This document shows positions 53,185 through 62,182 of a stretch of DNA of 64,000 bases, one piece after another. Positions within the stretch are counted from its first letter, which is position 1. Each line of letters begins with the position of its first letter. The position numbers and the translations under genes are program-made. Below the pieces are notes generated by a model that worked only from the letters and a program-made list of their open reading frames with translations, ran no database searches and was not told where the DNA came from. Origin of the DNA: Melioribacteraceae bacterium (lineage in GTDB: Bacteria > Bacteroidota > Ignavibacteria > Ignavibacteriales > Melioribacteraceae); the NCBI GenBank assembly GCA_011525875.1, contig WYBN01000012.1:1-64000 (forward strand), given 5' to 3'.

Positions 53185-55188
53185 ATGAGATTCTATGCAG
53201 CTATTTTTTTCTTTGTAAACGCTTCTTTGTCCGCTCAAGGTTATATAGCAGCGATTGGAGGCGGTTCGGAAAACTATAACTCGTGGAGTGATAAACCGTA
53301 TTCCTGGATAGTTGAAAAATCAGACAGCGGTAAAATAGTCATACTATCCGATGATGACGCAACATCATGGCTCCCTAATTATTTCCGTTCGCTGGGAGCT
53401 GTCGAAGCAATTAATCTCAAAATACACTCAAGAGAAGCGGCGGACTCGCAAGCAATTTACGATGAGATAATTTCTGCAAAGGCTGTTTTCATCAAAGGCG
53501 GGGACCAGTACAAATATATATCTCTATGGAAAGGCACCAGAACTGAAGATGCTATTAAAGAAATCTTCAATAGGGGTGGCGTTGTTTCCGGCACAAGCGC
53601 AGGCGCAATGGTTTTGGGCGGAATTGACTTTTCTGCAAAGCGGGGGTCAGCGTATCCGCGCGAATCATTGCAAAATCCATTTTACTCAAGAATCGATCTT
53701 GAAAATGATTTTTTGAATTTGATGCCATCTGTTTTATTCGATACTCATTTCATAGAACGCGGACGCGTCGGCAGGCTAATTCCTTTTATGATAAATTATA
53801 AGGTGAAATATCTTGAGGAAATTATAGGTGTTGGAATTGATGACAGAACGGCAATATGCATTAATCACGATGGCATTGGCGAAGTGTACGGTTCTGGTGC
53901 CGTGGCAATCTTCAGATTCGGCGAATCAACGGCACTCAAATCAGAAGGCAGTATGTATTGGATTGATAATCTATATTGCGATCAGTTAGTTGAAGGCTGG
54001 CGGTATAATTTTAATACATTTGAAGTGACGGACGTTTCCGAAAATGCCAGGATAGTGAACTTCGATAACGATGAAATTCAGGTTAGTACTGAATTAATTA
54101 TTACAGGAAGTGATATTGCTGCGTTCAATTCCGAAGCCCCGATTACTTATCTGATTGACAAGAAATCTCCTTCAAAAGTAATAATATTTTATGATGAACA
54201 GAATATAAATTCGGCAAACGCATATGCAGCAAAGTTAAACAGTCTCCAAATTGATTTTTTTATGATTCAAATTGAGGAATCAGTAATGGAGCAGTTGGAA
54301 GCGATTGAATATTTGAATAACGCCGATGCTATTGTTTTAGCCGCGCAAAATTACAATACACTTATGCTGCTTAATGATACAACTTATTCATTGTCACGTC
54401 AATTTAAAATGAAAATTCAAGATGACGTAACTGTCCTGATGCCGGGAAATAGTTCAAGAGCAGCTAACAGTTTTTTTGTGGATGGTACTGACGATTACTC
54501 TTACGCCGGCTATTACGGTGAGATGCAGATTAAAGAGGGCTTGAATTTAATAAACGGTATATTTATTCAGCCGAAAATATTTTACGAATCCGATTTTTAT
54601 GAAAACAGAGTTTCGGCAGTTCTCTATGGAATGATGAATAAGCGGAATAAATTTGGAATATACCTTGATCATTCGGATTATCTTTATTTCTCGGTTGATG
54701 ATCAGTCAGTGAAATCAATGACTCCAAACCCGTTTTTTATTGTCAACGCATCAAATACGACGCTCATTGACTCGTCGGTTTTTAGTCCGGCAAATAACAG
54801 TCAAACCCGGCAGGTAGTTGGCATGAACAATTTACGTTATTCGGTTTCAAATTTACTCGATGAATATTCATTAACAAATAGGTCTTTGGTGACATTAATT
54901 GAGGATGATAAATCAGCCCAAGCGAAGGACTTTTTTATGATAAGCAATTACCCCAATCCTTTTAACGCATCAACAACTTTATATCTGAATCTCCCGCTCA
55001 GCTCTTCTATAAAAATTTCTATTTTTAATATACTCGGGCAAGAAATTGCTGATGTTTATAATGGCTATCTAAAGGAAGGGAATTACAATATCAATATAGA
55101 ACTTAAAGAATTCTCAAGTGGAATATATTTTGTTTTAGCCAGTTATAGTAATAAACAATTTGCCCACAAGATAAATTATATCAAGTGA
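53185..55188 (+). CDS. Cyanophycinase-like S51 hydrolase with T9SS sorting tail
   Basis: This 667-residue protein has a signal peptide (RFYAAIFFFVNASLSAQ), an S51 domain at about 18-260, a middle region of unassigned beta-rich sequence (about 260-570) and a T9SS type A tail (MISNYPNPFNASTTLYLN, IFNILGQEI, SGIYFVLASY). The nucleophile is Ser138 in VSGTSAGAMVL. Gln108 (KGGDQ), Asp186, His188 and arginines 192, 194 and 197 are kept, but the CphB-pocket Gln is Thr187 (FDTHF), and GIDESTA becomes GIDDRTA with Asp220. Similar two-domain secreted cyanophycinases exist. Start ATG 53185; the upstream TTG 53182 adds one residue. It would act outside the cell on a polymeric substrate. Confidence 0.85.
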   Translation: MRFYAAIFFFVNASLSAQGYIAAIGGGSENYNSWSDKPYSWIVEKSDSGKIVILSDDDATSWLPNYFRSLGAVEAINLKIHSREAADSQAIYDEIISAKAVFIKGGDQYKYISLWKGTRTEDAIKEIFNRGGVVSGTSAGAMVLGGIDFSAKRGSAYPRESLQNPFYSRIDLENDFLNLMPSVLFDTHFIERGRVGRLIPFMINYKVKYLEEIIGVGIDDRTAICINHDGIGEVYGSGAVAIFRFGESTALKSEGSMYWIDNLYCDQLVEGWRYNFNTFEVTDVSENARIVNFDNDEIQVSTELIITGSDIAAFNSEAPITYLIDKKSPSKVIIFYDEQNINSANAYAAKLNSLQIDFFMIQIEESVMEQLEAIEYLNNADAIVLAAQNYNTLMLLNDTTYSLSRQFKMKIQDDVTVLMPGNSSRAANSFFVDGTDDYSYAGYYGEMQIKEGLNLINGIFIQPKIFYESDFYENRVSAVLYGMMNKRNKFGIYLDHSDYLYFSVDDQSVKSMTPNPFFIVNASNTTLIDSSVFSPANNSQTRQVVGMNNLRYSVSNLLDEYSLTNRSLVTLIEDDKSAQAKDFFMISNYPNPFNASTTLYLNLPLSSSIKISIFNILGQEIADVYNGYLKEGNYNINIELKEFSSGIYFVLASYSNKQFAHKINYIK

Positions 55189-56639
55189 AAATTATATCGG
55201 CGTTAATATTGTGCATTTTCATTAGTGCGTGTAATAATATTGACACACCTTTAGAAAAAAATAACTACAATCGAATTACTACACATGATGAACTGTTGGA
55301 TTACATTAGAGATGTAAGTAAAACCAGCGCAATATTCCGGCTAAAAATCTTCGAAGGGAAGAAAATTCCTTTGATATTCGTAAGTGAGGATAATTTTAGA
55401 GATAAAAACAAATTAACAGTTCTGTTGTTTGCCCAACAGCACGGGAATGAACCGGCGGGTAAAGAAGCTCTTCTTTTATTGTTGAAAGAATTTGCCCGAG
55501 GCGGGGGCAGACATTTACTGGCAAATATGAATTTGTTAATATTCCCATCGCTAAATCCTTACGGGAACGATAACAATACGCGAAGGAATGATAATGACTT
55601 TGATCTTAACAGAAATCATCTTATTCTGAGTCAAGCAGAAACCAAAATCCTGCACAAATTGTTTTCGGAATATTTACCGGAAGCTGCACTGGATATGCAC
55701 GAATACAACCCTTACGGAAAAGATTGGCTGGAATACGGATTCAGAAAAAATTTTGATGTTCAGCTCGGGACTTTAACGAATCCCAATATATCCCGGAAAA
55801 TTATTGATCTTCAGAAAAACGAAGTTATACCTTACATCAAGACCAGTTTAAATAAACAAGGATTTAGTTTTAATGAGTATATCCTCGGAGGCCCGCCAAA
55901 AATAAGAAGGATGCGGTTTAGCACTATTGACATAGACGATGGGAGACAGAGTTTTGGAATGCTGGGTACGTTTTCCATGATACTGGAAGGCATGAATTCT
56001 TTAGATCAAATTCAAGAAATAAATAGAAGGTCAAAAGCACAGCTTGCTGCTGTCTTAGCTTTTCTGGAATATCTATCAGATAATTCTGCGTTAATAAAAA
56101 AAATCGTACTTGAGGAACGCCGTAATCTTTCCTTAAATAATAATTTGAGGACAGCAATTCGAATGGAACACACTAAGCTAAAGGATAATTTATCATTGAG
56201 TTTATTATCAATCAAAACGGGGATGGACACTACTATTAATATCAATAATTTCCACGACAGTATTGCTGTTAAACACTTTATTATGCCGCCCAAAGGATAT
56301 CTGGTAAGCAAATCGGATTCTCTTCTTTTAGACTTTTTAAGAAATCATTCTATCCATTATCAAGAAATACGAAACGATATCTACGGTCAGATTTATAAAT
56401 ATATAATAATCGGCAAACAGTTAAGTATTGATGAAGAATTAGAAAATGATTTTTATAAAGTGGAAAAAGTCAGAATTAATGACGTAGATAACAGTTTGTA
56501 TTATTTTGTCCCGACAGCACAGTTGTATTCTCATTTTTTGGTTACAGCTTTTGAACCACAATCGCAAATCGGTTTAGTTCAATACGACAATTATAAGTTG
56601 ATAGTTGATGGAGAATACCAAATCCTAAGGGTTGAGTAA
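55185..56639 (+). CDS. M14-type metallopeptidase lipoprotein
   Basis: This 484-residue lipoprotein uses GTG 55185, overlapping the previous stop by four bases. The signal ends FISAC with Cys16 as the lipid site. Zinc ligands of the M14 family are His86 and Glu89 (QHGNEPAG) and His172 (LDMHEYNP); a DLNRN segment (140-144) and PSLNPYG (121-127) match the substrate-binding loops, and ILEGMNS may supply the catalytic Glu. M14 enzymes are carboxypeptidases; the succinylglutamate desuccinylase branch also fits this length. It is the last gene of the operon and could trim C-terminal residues, for example arginine, from fragments. The ~230 residues after the catalytic domain are unassigned. Confidence 0.78.
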   Translation: MKIISALILCIFISACNNIDTPLEKNNYNRITTHDELLDYIRDVSKTSAIFRLKIFEGKKIPLIFVSEDNFRDKNKLTVLLFAQQHGNEPAGKEALLLLLKEFARGGGRHLLANMNLLIFPSLNPYGNDNNTRRNDNDFDLNRNHLILSQAETKILHKLFSEYLPEAALDMHEYNPYGKDWLEYGFRKNFDVQLGTLTNPNISRKIIDLQKNEVIPYIKTSLNKQGFSFNEYILGGPPKIRRMRFSTIDIDDGRQSFGMLGTFSMILEGMNSLDQIQEINRRSKAQLAAVLAFLEYLSDNSALIKKIVLEERRNLSLNNNLRTAIRMEHTKLKDNLSLSLLSIKTGMDTTININNFHDSIAVKHFIMPPKGYLVSKSDSLLLDFLRNHSIHYQEIRNDIYGQIYKYIIIGKQLSIDEELENDFYKVEKVRINDVDNSLYYFVPTAQLYSHFLVTAFEPQSQIGLVQYDNYKLIVDGEYQILRVE

Positions 56640-56641
56640 AA

Positions 56642-57433
56642 TTAGTTATTCATCTCAGATAGAAATTTTTTAAACTCTTCGAACCTCATATCATAGTTTT
56701 CGTTTTTCAATAAGAATTTTAAGTGAATTCCTTTGGGATTCGTTAAAATATCAGCGGCTTTACCGAATTCAACTATATTTCCATTGTGCATGATTAATAA
56801 TTTATCGGCGATGTTTTTCAGTATTGACAATATGTGCGAGATAATAATAAAAGTCACGTCCTTTTCGTTCCGCAGCTTTGTGATTAGTTCGGCTATTATT
56901 ACAAAAGACTTTTTATCCTGCGCGGAAAAGGGTTCATCCAGAATAATTATTGAAGGCTCAACGGCTAAAATTCTTGCCAAAGCAACTCTCTGCTGTTCGC
57001 CACCGCTAAGCGAATAACCCTTGCGGCAGAGTAATTCTGAATCAATGTTGACTAAGTCAAGCAGCCTGTGCAATGAAGTTTCATAATCGGAAGCGGCATT
57101 TGAATTAATTTTTATTGCTTCAATAAGTATGTCGCGAACTGTCCTGTATGGATTTATCAACTCTCCGTTATTTTGGTAAAGTATTTGAACAGAATGTCTG
57201 TTAAAATCATTGAATGCAAAATTAATTGAACCAGTTGCTGGCATAATTTCTCCGCTAATTATTCTCGCCAGCGTTGTTTTCCCGCTCCCCGAAAGACCTG
57301 CTATTCCGATAACCTCTCCCTTTGAAACTGAAAAACTAATTTTTTCAAGAATGTTTTTGTCTGCCGTACTTGATGAGAGAAATTTAAGTGCAGGCGGTCT
57401 ATATGTCACATCTTTTAGTTCAAGGATTTTCAT
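56642..57433 (-). CDS. ABC transporter ATP-binding protein, dipeptide type (second ATPase)
   Basis: This 263-residue ATPase has Walker A GLSGSGKTT (46-54), signature LSGGEQQRVALA from 142, Walker B LDEP (165-168) and a switch histidine in IIISHI. The pattern NPYRTV before the signature is typical of oligopeptide-type (DppF/OppF-like) ATPases. The gene overlaps the upstream ATPase by one base on the minus strand. It is divergent in operon layout from the binding protein and permeases at 58256-62182, but the set is consistent with one importer. Its stop is two bases from the convergent M14 gene. Confidence 0.85.
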   Translation of the reverse strand: MKILELKDVTYRPPALKFLSSSTADKNILEKISFSVSKGEVIGIAGLSGSGKTTLARIISGEIMPATGSINFAFNDFNRHSVQILYQNNGELINPYRTVRDILIEAIKINSNAASDYETSLHRLLDLVNIDSELLCRKGYSLSGGEQQRVALARILAVEPSIIILDEPFSAQDKKSFVIIAELITKLRNEKDVTFIIISHILSILKNIADKLLIMHNGNIVEFGKAADILTNPKGIHLKFLLKNENYDMRFEEFKKFLSEMNN

Positions 57434-58152
57434 TAATCCTTACCTTCTTTGGAAGATTCGGCAGTGCGTTTTAATTCATAGTTCTCAACACTTCCGTGTT
57501 TCAATAATTTTATATTATCTGAAATATTGGATGCGAAAATATCATCATGAGTAACAACAATTATAATTGAGTCATGATTTTTACAATACTCTTTTAATAA
57601 AAGTGCAAGTAAAGTAATATTAGCTGAGTCAACAGCGGAAGTTGGTTCATCCAAGAGTAAAATATTCGGCATAGCCAACACAGCAAGTGCGAGGCTAATT
57701 CTCTGCGCTTGCCCGACACTGACTTCATAAGGATATCTATTCGAAATGAAATTGTAGTCAGGAAGAAGTAATCTATCAAGAGTCTGATTTATCTTTTCCA
57801 AGTTAAAATACTTCAATAGTTTAAAGTAATATTTGAATTTTCTTAACGGATCAAACGATGATATGGAGTCTTGAAAAACATATCGGAAATGGCGCTGTCT
57901 TAGAATATTGAGTTCATTGTTTGGGAGTCTTAGAATATTTTGATCCAAAAAAAATATTTCGCCGTTAACATCAAAATCATTTTTATTAAGAAGCCCTGTA
58001 AGTGATTTGAGAAAAATGCTTTTGCCAGAACCGTTTGCCCCCAGCAGCACATAAATGTTTTTCGTCAGAAATTCCAATGAGATATCGCTTAATATCTTTC
58101 TTCTTGTTTCTGCTTGCTTCAAACTGATTGATTTCAGTGAAACTTCAAGCAT
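57433..58152 (-). CDS. ABC transporter ATP-binding protein, dipeptide type (first ATPase)
   Basis: This 239-residue ATPase has Walker A GANGSGKS (38-45), Walker B LDEP (167-170) and VVTHDD for the switch histidine. The signature is VSVGQAQRISLA (from 144), where the second residue pair departs from LSGGQ; the glycine after Val is missing, so one ATP site in a heterodimer with the other ATPase may be degenerate. It shows FQDSISSFDP, characteristic of DppD-like proteins. It is shorter than the usual ~320 residues. It starts 103 bases from the divergent binding-protein ATG. Confidence 0.82.
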   Translation of the reverse strand: MLEVSLKSISLKQAETRRKILSDISLEFLTKNIYVLLGANGSGKSIFLKSLTGLLNKNDFDVNGEIFFLDQNILRLPNNELNILRQRHFRYVFQDSISSFDPLRKFKYYFKLLKYFNLEKINQTLDRLLLPDYNFISNRYPYEVSVGQAQRISLALAVLAMPNILLLDEPTSAVDSANITLLALLLKEYCKNHDSIIIVVTHDDIFASNISDNIKLLKHGSVENYELKRTAESSKEGKD

Positions 58153-58255
58153 AACAGACGTTCATCCCTAAATGATTGATTAATATTTTTTTTGTCATTT
58201 GTTCATCAAAATAATAAATTACTTCCAATATTATTACTCATTATTATACTTCGAA

Positions 58256-59908
58256 ATGAAACAAAAAACAACCTTAGCGCTTTTTATCTTTGTCATTGTA
58301 TTTGCCGCATGCTCAAAACCAGAACGTAGCAATAGAACCAATATCATTATAGGCATTTCTTCCGATATTCAATCGCTCAGTCCACTCTATTCCTTCGTAT
58401 TTGACGAAGGCACCATATCGGAATTACTATTTCTTTCACTTGTTCAGCATGATTGGGACGAAGCTGAGGGCACGGTAAAAACGGAAGCTATGTTGGCAAA
58501 AAACTGGCAGTGGGAGAAAGACGGGAGTTCACTTAAAATTTATCTTCGCGAGGACGCTTTTTGGAGTGATGGTATTCCATGCACTGCAGAAGATGTGGTT
58601 TTCAGTTTTGACGTTTATTCCGACCCGGTAGTCCAAAGCAGGGCTTACGGTTCTTTCGAAAAATTCAATACAGATTCCGATGGCAGAATTATTATCGGGG
58701 AGACTTTCGAGGTGCTTAACCCTTATGAATTAATTATTAAGTTTAAGAACAATTCAAACGCTACTCTGTTTGATATTGATTATTCGATACTCCCTAAGCA
58801 TATACTTGAGAAGGTTCCAAGAGAAGAGTTTAAGCGGGATAAATTTAATCATGAGCCGGTAACAAACGGAGCTTTTCGTTTGGAACGTTGGGAAAAGGAA
58901 CTCGGAATAATTCTCGCTGCGAATCCAAAATCAATTCTTTATAGAGAAGGAATGATTGAGCAGATTATTTTTAAAATTATTCCCGACTACAATAATCGGA
59001 TACTACAATTATTAAATAATGAAATTGATTTAATTGAAGAGGTAAAACCGGAGGACGTTGGGAAAATCCGGGACAAAGAGTTTCTCCGGCTTGGATTCGT
59101 TAAAGGAAGGGAATATGACTACATTGGCTGGAATAATATTGATGGTTTAGTTTACAATAGAAATGGAGTAAGACAGCCGCATAATCTTTTCGGCGATAGA
59201 AGTGTTAGGCAAGCTCTTAGTATGGCGCTGAACAGAAGTGAAATACTTGATAATTATTTGCTGGGATTTGGCGAGATCGGTTTGGGCCCGGTTCCCGGAA
59301 TATTCAAACAAGAATATAACACAGATTTAATCCGATTTGATTATGACTTGGAAGCTGCTCGTAAATTGCTTAATGATGCCGGCTGGAAGGATTCTAACGG
59401 AGACGGATATATAGATAAAGATGGCATCGAATTTAAGTTTGATCTGCAAGTGCCCGTCGGTAATCCGCGTAGAAAATATGCAGCGGAAATATTTTATAGT
59501 GATCTTAAAAAAATCGGAATTGAAATGCGTGTCAACTTTATTGATATGGGTTTATTTATTGACGGATTGTTTGAAAAAAAATATGACGCATGGATGGTTG
59601 GTTGGGTAACACAAGTGCCCATTAATCTGGCAGTTCAGTGGCGCTCTGATCTCGAAAACACTCCGTTTAATTTTATATCATACAAAAATGAAAAAGTTGA
59701 CTCACTTCTTTCATTACTCGAGATGAATATTGACAAGCATCAGGAAAATGAGATTTTGAAAAAAATACAGTATCATACAAACATTGATCAACCGGTAACT
59801 TTCTTATATTGGCTCGACAATGTCGTTGCTTATCACTCGCGCTTACAGGGATTAAAATTCAGTCCGCTTGGTGTTGTAATTAAATGCTGGCAATGGAGAA
59901 TCAATTAA
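58256..59908 (+). CDS. Solute-binding lipoprotein of a dipeptide/oligopeptide ABC importer (SBP family 5)
   Basis: Read from ATG 58256 it has 550 residues with a lipoprotein signal ending VFAAC (Cys19); upstream in-frame codons add 19 residues that spoil the signal. Family 5 landmarks are AKNWQWEKDGSSLKIYLRED, FWSDGIPCTAEDVVFSFD, VTNGAFRLERW, and RQALSMALNRSEIL. It captures peptides or similar ligands in the periplasm and passes them to the two permeases that follow. Given the operon ending 1.6 kb upstream, a beta-Asp-Arg dipeptide or amino acid oligomer is a reasonable but unproven ligand. Confidence 0.9.
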   Translation: MKQKTTLALFIFVIVFAACSKPERSNRTNIIIGISSDIQSLSPLYSFVFDEGTISELLFLSLVQHDWDEAEGTVKTEAMLAKNWQWEKDGSSLKIYLREDAFWSDGIPCTAEDVVFSFDVYSDPVVQSRAYGSFEKFNTDSDGRIIIGETFEVLNPYELIIKFKNNSNATLFDIDYSILPKHILEKVPREEFKRDKFNHEPVTNGAFRLERWEKELGIILAANPKSILYREGMIEQIIFKIIPDYNNRILQLLNNEIDLIEEVKPEDVGKIRDKEFLRLGFVKGREYDYIGWNNIDGLVYNRNGVRQPHNLFGDRSVRQALSMALNRSEILDNYLLGFGEIGLGPVPGIFKQEYNTDLIRFDYDLEAARKLLNDAGWKDSNGDGYIDKDGIEFKFDLQVPVGNPRRKYAAEIFYSDLKKIGIEMRVNFIDMGLFIDGLFEKKYDAWMVGWVTQVPINLAVQWRSDLENTPFNFISYKNEKVDSLLSLLEMNIDKHQENEILKKIQYHTNIDQPVTFLYWLDNVVAYHSRLQGLKFSPLGVVIKCWQWRIN

Positions 59909-59915
59909 TAAAGCT

Positions 59916-60902
59916 ATGAGAATTCCCATTATTTATCTATACATCCAAAGAATATTAGCTTCGATAGTAATACTGTTTTTGGTTGTCAGTTTGATATTCA
60001 TAATTACCAGGCTGCAACCGGGAGACGCTTCTTCGAGTTTTATTTCACCGAGGATTAGTCCGAAACTGATAGAGCAAATTAAATCTGATTATAAGACAGA
60101 ATCTGGCATCGCCAAACAATATTTTGCTTTTGTTACTAATTTCATTCAAGGGGATTTCGGAATCTCATTCAGCTACAGAAAACCTGTTATAGAAGTAATT
60201 AAGAACTATCTCCCATTTACTATTATTTTTGGCATTGTCACTTTTCTATTTCAACTAATCGTTAGTTTTTTTCTTGCGGTAATTTCTGTTAAAACACGCG
60301 GTACTTTTTTCGACAGAATTATAAAAAAATCAAATATAGTTCTCTATTCCACGCCGGCATTCGTAACAGGATTATTTTTCTTGCTAATATTTTCGCTTCA
60401 ATTAAAAATATTTCCCTCTTCGGGTTTATCTTCTTTGGACATCTATCAGAAGAGCTGGGGCGGTAAAATAATTGATTATATTTTTCACTTAACATTGCCG
60501 GTTCTTACTCTTTCGCTGACATTAATACCGATTTACTTCAAGCTGCTCAGGGACAATTTAGATAACCTGCTGGATGCGGCATTCATAGTGAATTTGAGAT
60601 CAATGGGCATGAAAGAAAATATAATACTATTTAAGCATGTCATACCCAATTCGCTGCCGCCGCTAATAAGTTCTGCTGGAATAGATTTTGGTTTTCTACT
60701 TAGCGGAGCGCTTATTACGGAAATTATTTTCGGGCTGCCGGGAATGGGAAGATTAACAGTGGGAGCAATTTTCGCGAACGATTATCCCTTAATTTTAGGA
60801 TGCTGTTTTTTGGCATCTGCATTTATGATATTGTCTAATCTTTTAGCCGACATAATTCGTGGAATGATTGATCGGCGTTCTATCAAAGGGATGCTGGAAT
60901 GA
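59916..60902 (+). CDS. dppB: Dipeptide-type ABC permease, DppB-like
   Basis: This 328-residue permease has six hydrophobic segments. The first is VILFLVVSLIFIITRLQPGD with the PGD/TRLQPG loop of DppB. The EAA-like cytoplasmic loop is ENIILFKHVIPNSLPPLI, and the final region has GLPGMGRLTVGAI. It pairs with the DppC-like protein, overlapping it by four bases. It is seven bases after the binding-protein stop, so co-expressed. Confidence 0.9.
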   Translation: MRIPIIYLYIQRILASIVILFLVVSLIFIITRLQPGDASSSFISPRISPKLIEQIKSDYKTESGIAKQYFAFVTNFIQGDFGISFSYRKPVIEVIKNYLPFTIIFGIVTFLFQLIVSFFLAVISVKTRGTFFDRIIKKSNIVLYSTPAFVTGLFFLLIFSLQLKIFPSSGLSSLDIYQKSWGGKIIDYIFHLTLPVLTLSLTLIPIYFKLLRDNLDNLLDAAFIVNLRSMGMKENIILFKHVIPNSLPPLISSAGIDFGFLLSGALITEIIFGLPGMGRLTVGAIFANDYPLILGCCFLASAFMILSNLLADIIRGMIDRRSIKGMLE

Positions 60903-62182
60903 AGAGAAAAGTTGTTTTTCGTATTTGGTGGAGCTTGCTATTATTGCTGTTGATCGTTCTTATATTTAAATCCAAGGTTGTTTTTTACACTTCTTTATTG
61001 TTCTACCAAGTATTGGAAAATATTATCTCCGGGAATACCGCAAGCCTTATGCAGCTACAAACACTGGACTATGATTTAATAGCATCGCTCATATTTTTAT
61101 GGATAATATGTTTCTCTGCCATATTATCGAGCAGGGTTAGAAAATTACTCAATCACAAAGTCGATCCGACCGGAATAATTATAATTCTATTAGCCATTGC
61201 TTATTTCTTTGCCCCGCTTATAACCACGAATGATCCAAATTACAAAAAGGATATCGGGTTAACCAAACTGCAGCCTCCTTTTACAGTACTGAACTTTGTC
61301 CGTTCAACCTCAATTGAACAAGATGAATCGCACGATGATATTACCAATTTGAAAAACAAACTGAAACCATATTACCAACCGGATAATTATTATATCACAG
61401 ATATTAATAAAAATGACTCAACGGTTGTATTGATTCAAAACAATAGACAAGAAGAGATCTTAAAAAAACATCTTCTCACGGATGAGGGCGATGTTAAAAT
61501 TTTCTCCAAGTTATTTATACTCGGAACTGATGAATTTGGAAGGGATATTTTCAGCAGAGTAGTGTATGGCGCAAGACTCTCGCTAACAATAGGCTTCCTA
61601 TCAATTATGATTGCAGCAATTATAGGAATACCATTAGGGTTTTACGCTGGTTTTAAAGGCGGAATTATCAACAGTCTTTTAACGCGTTTTACAGAGGCTT
61701 TCCTCTCAATCCCAACAATATTTTTGGTGCTAATGATTTTAGCGATGCTTGGGAACAACCTGTTTTCTGTAATTATTGTTTTAGGTCTATCCGGCTGGAT
61801 GACTCTATTCAAAATAGTTAAAAGCGAAGTGCTTTCTATTACGGAGAAAGAATATTTTAAGTCTGCTGTGAACATTGGATTGAATAAAAAGAAATTATTG
61901 ACGCGCGAAATTCTGCCTGTAATTTCCTCGCCTATGCTTGCCAGTATGATAATACAATTTACAAATGTAATCCTTGCAGAGTCCACCTTAAGTTATCTGG
62001 GATTAGGAAGCGGCATCGAAAGTGTATCGTGGGGTTCTATGATACAATCGGGTCAGGAATATTTATCCTCTGCTTGGTGGATGCTTGTAATGCCCGGAGT
62101 TGTTCTCGTTATAACTCTCTTTGTGTTCAATGAAGCCGGCAGCCGTATAAGAAAGAAATTGAATCCGAGAATAACAATATGA
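60899..62182 (+). CDS. dppC: Dipeptide-type ABC permease, DppC-like, with extra N-terminal segments and periplasmic insertion
   Basis: At 427 residues it is longer than the usual ~300. The C-terminal half is standard: LGTDEFGRDIFSRVVYGAR, LSLTIGFLSIMIAAIIG, and the EAA loop NIGLNKKKLLTREILPVI. Two extra hydrophobic segments occupy about residues 8-85, and between LQPPF (about residue 127) and LGTDEFGRD (about 205) there is a hydrophilic insert of around 75 residues where relatives have a short loop. The insert would lie on the periplasmic side. The gene overlaps dppB by four bases and the kinase gene by four bases. Confidence 0.87.
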   Translation: MKRKVVFRIWWSLLLLLLIVLIFKSKVVFYTSLLFYQVLENIISGNTASLMQLQTLDYDLIASLIFLWIICFSAILSSRVRKLLNHKVDPTGIIIILLAIAYFFAPLITTNDPNYKKDIGLTKLQPPFTVLNFVRSTSIEQDESHDDITNLKNKLKPYYQPDNYYITDINKNDSTVVLIQNNRQEEILKKHLLTDEGDVKIFSKLFILGTDEFGRDIFSRVVYGARLSLTIGFLSIMIAAIIGIPLGFYAGFKGGIINSLLTRFTEAFLSIPTIFLVLMILAMLGNNLFSVIIVLGLSGWMTLFKIVKSEVLSITEKEYFKSAVNIGLNKKKLLTREILPVISSPMLASMIIQFTNVILAESTLSYLGLGSGIESVSWGSMIQSGQEYLSSAWWMLVMPGVVLVITLFVFNEAGSRIRKKLNPRITI

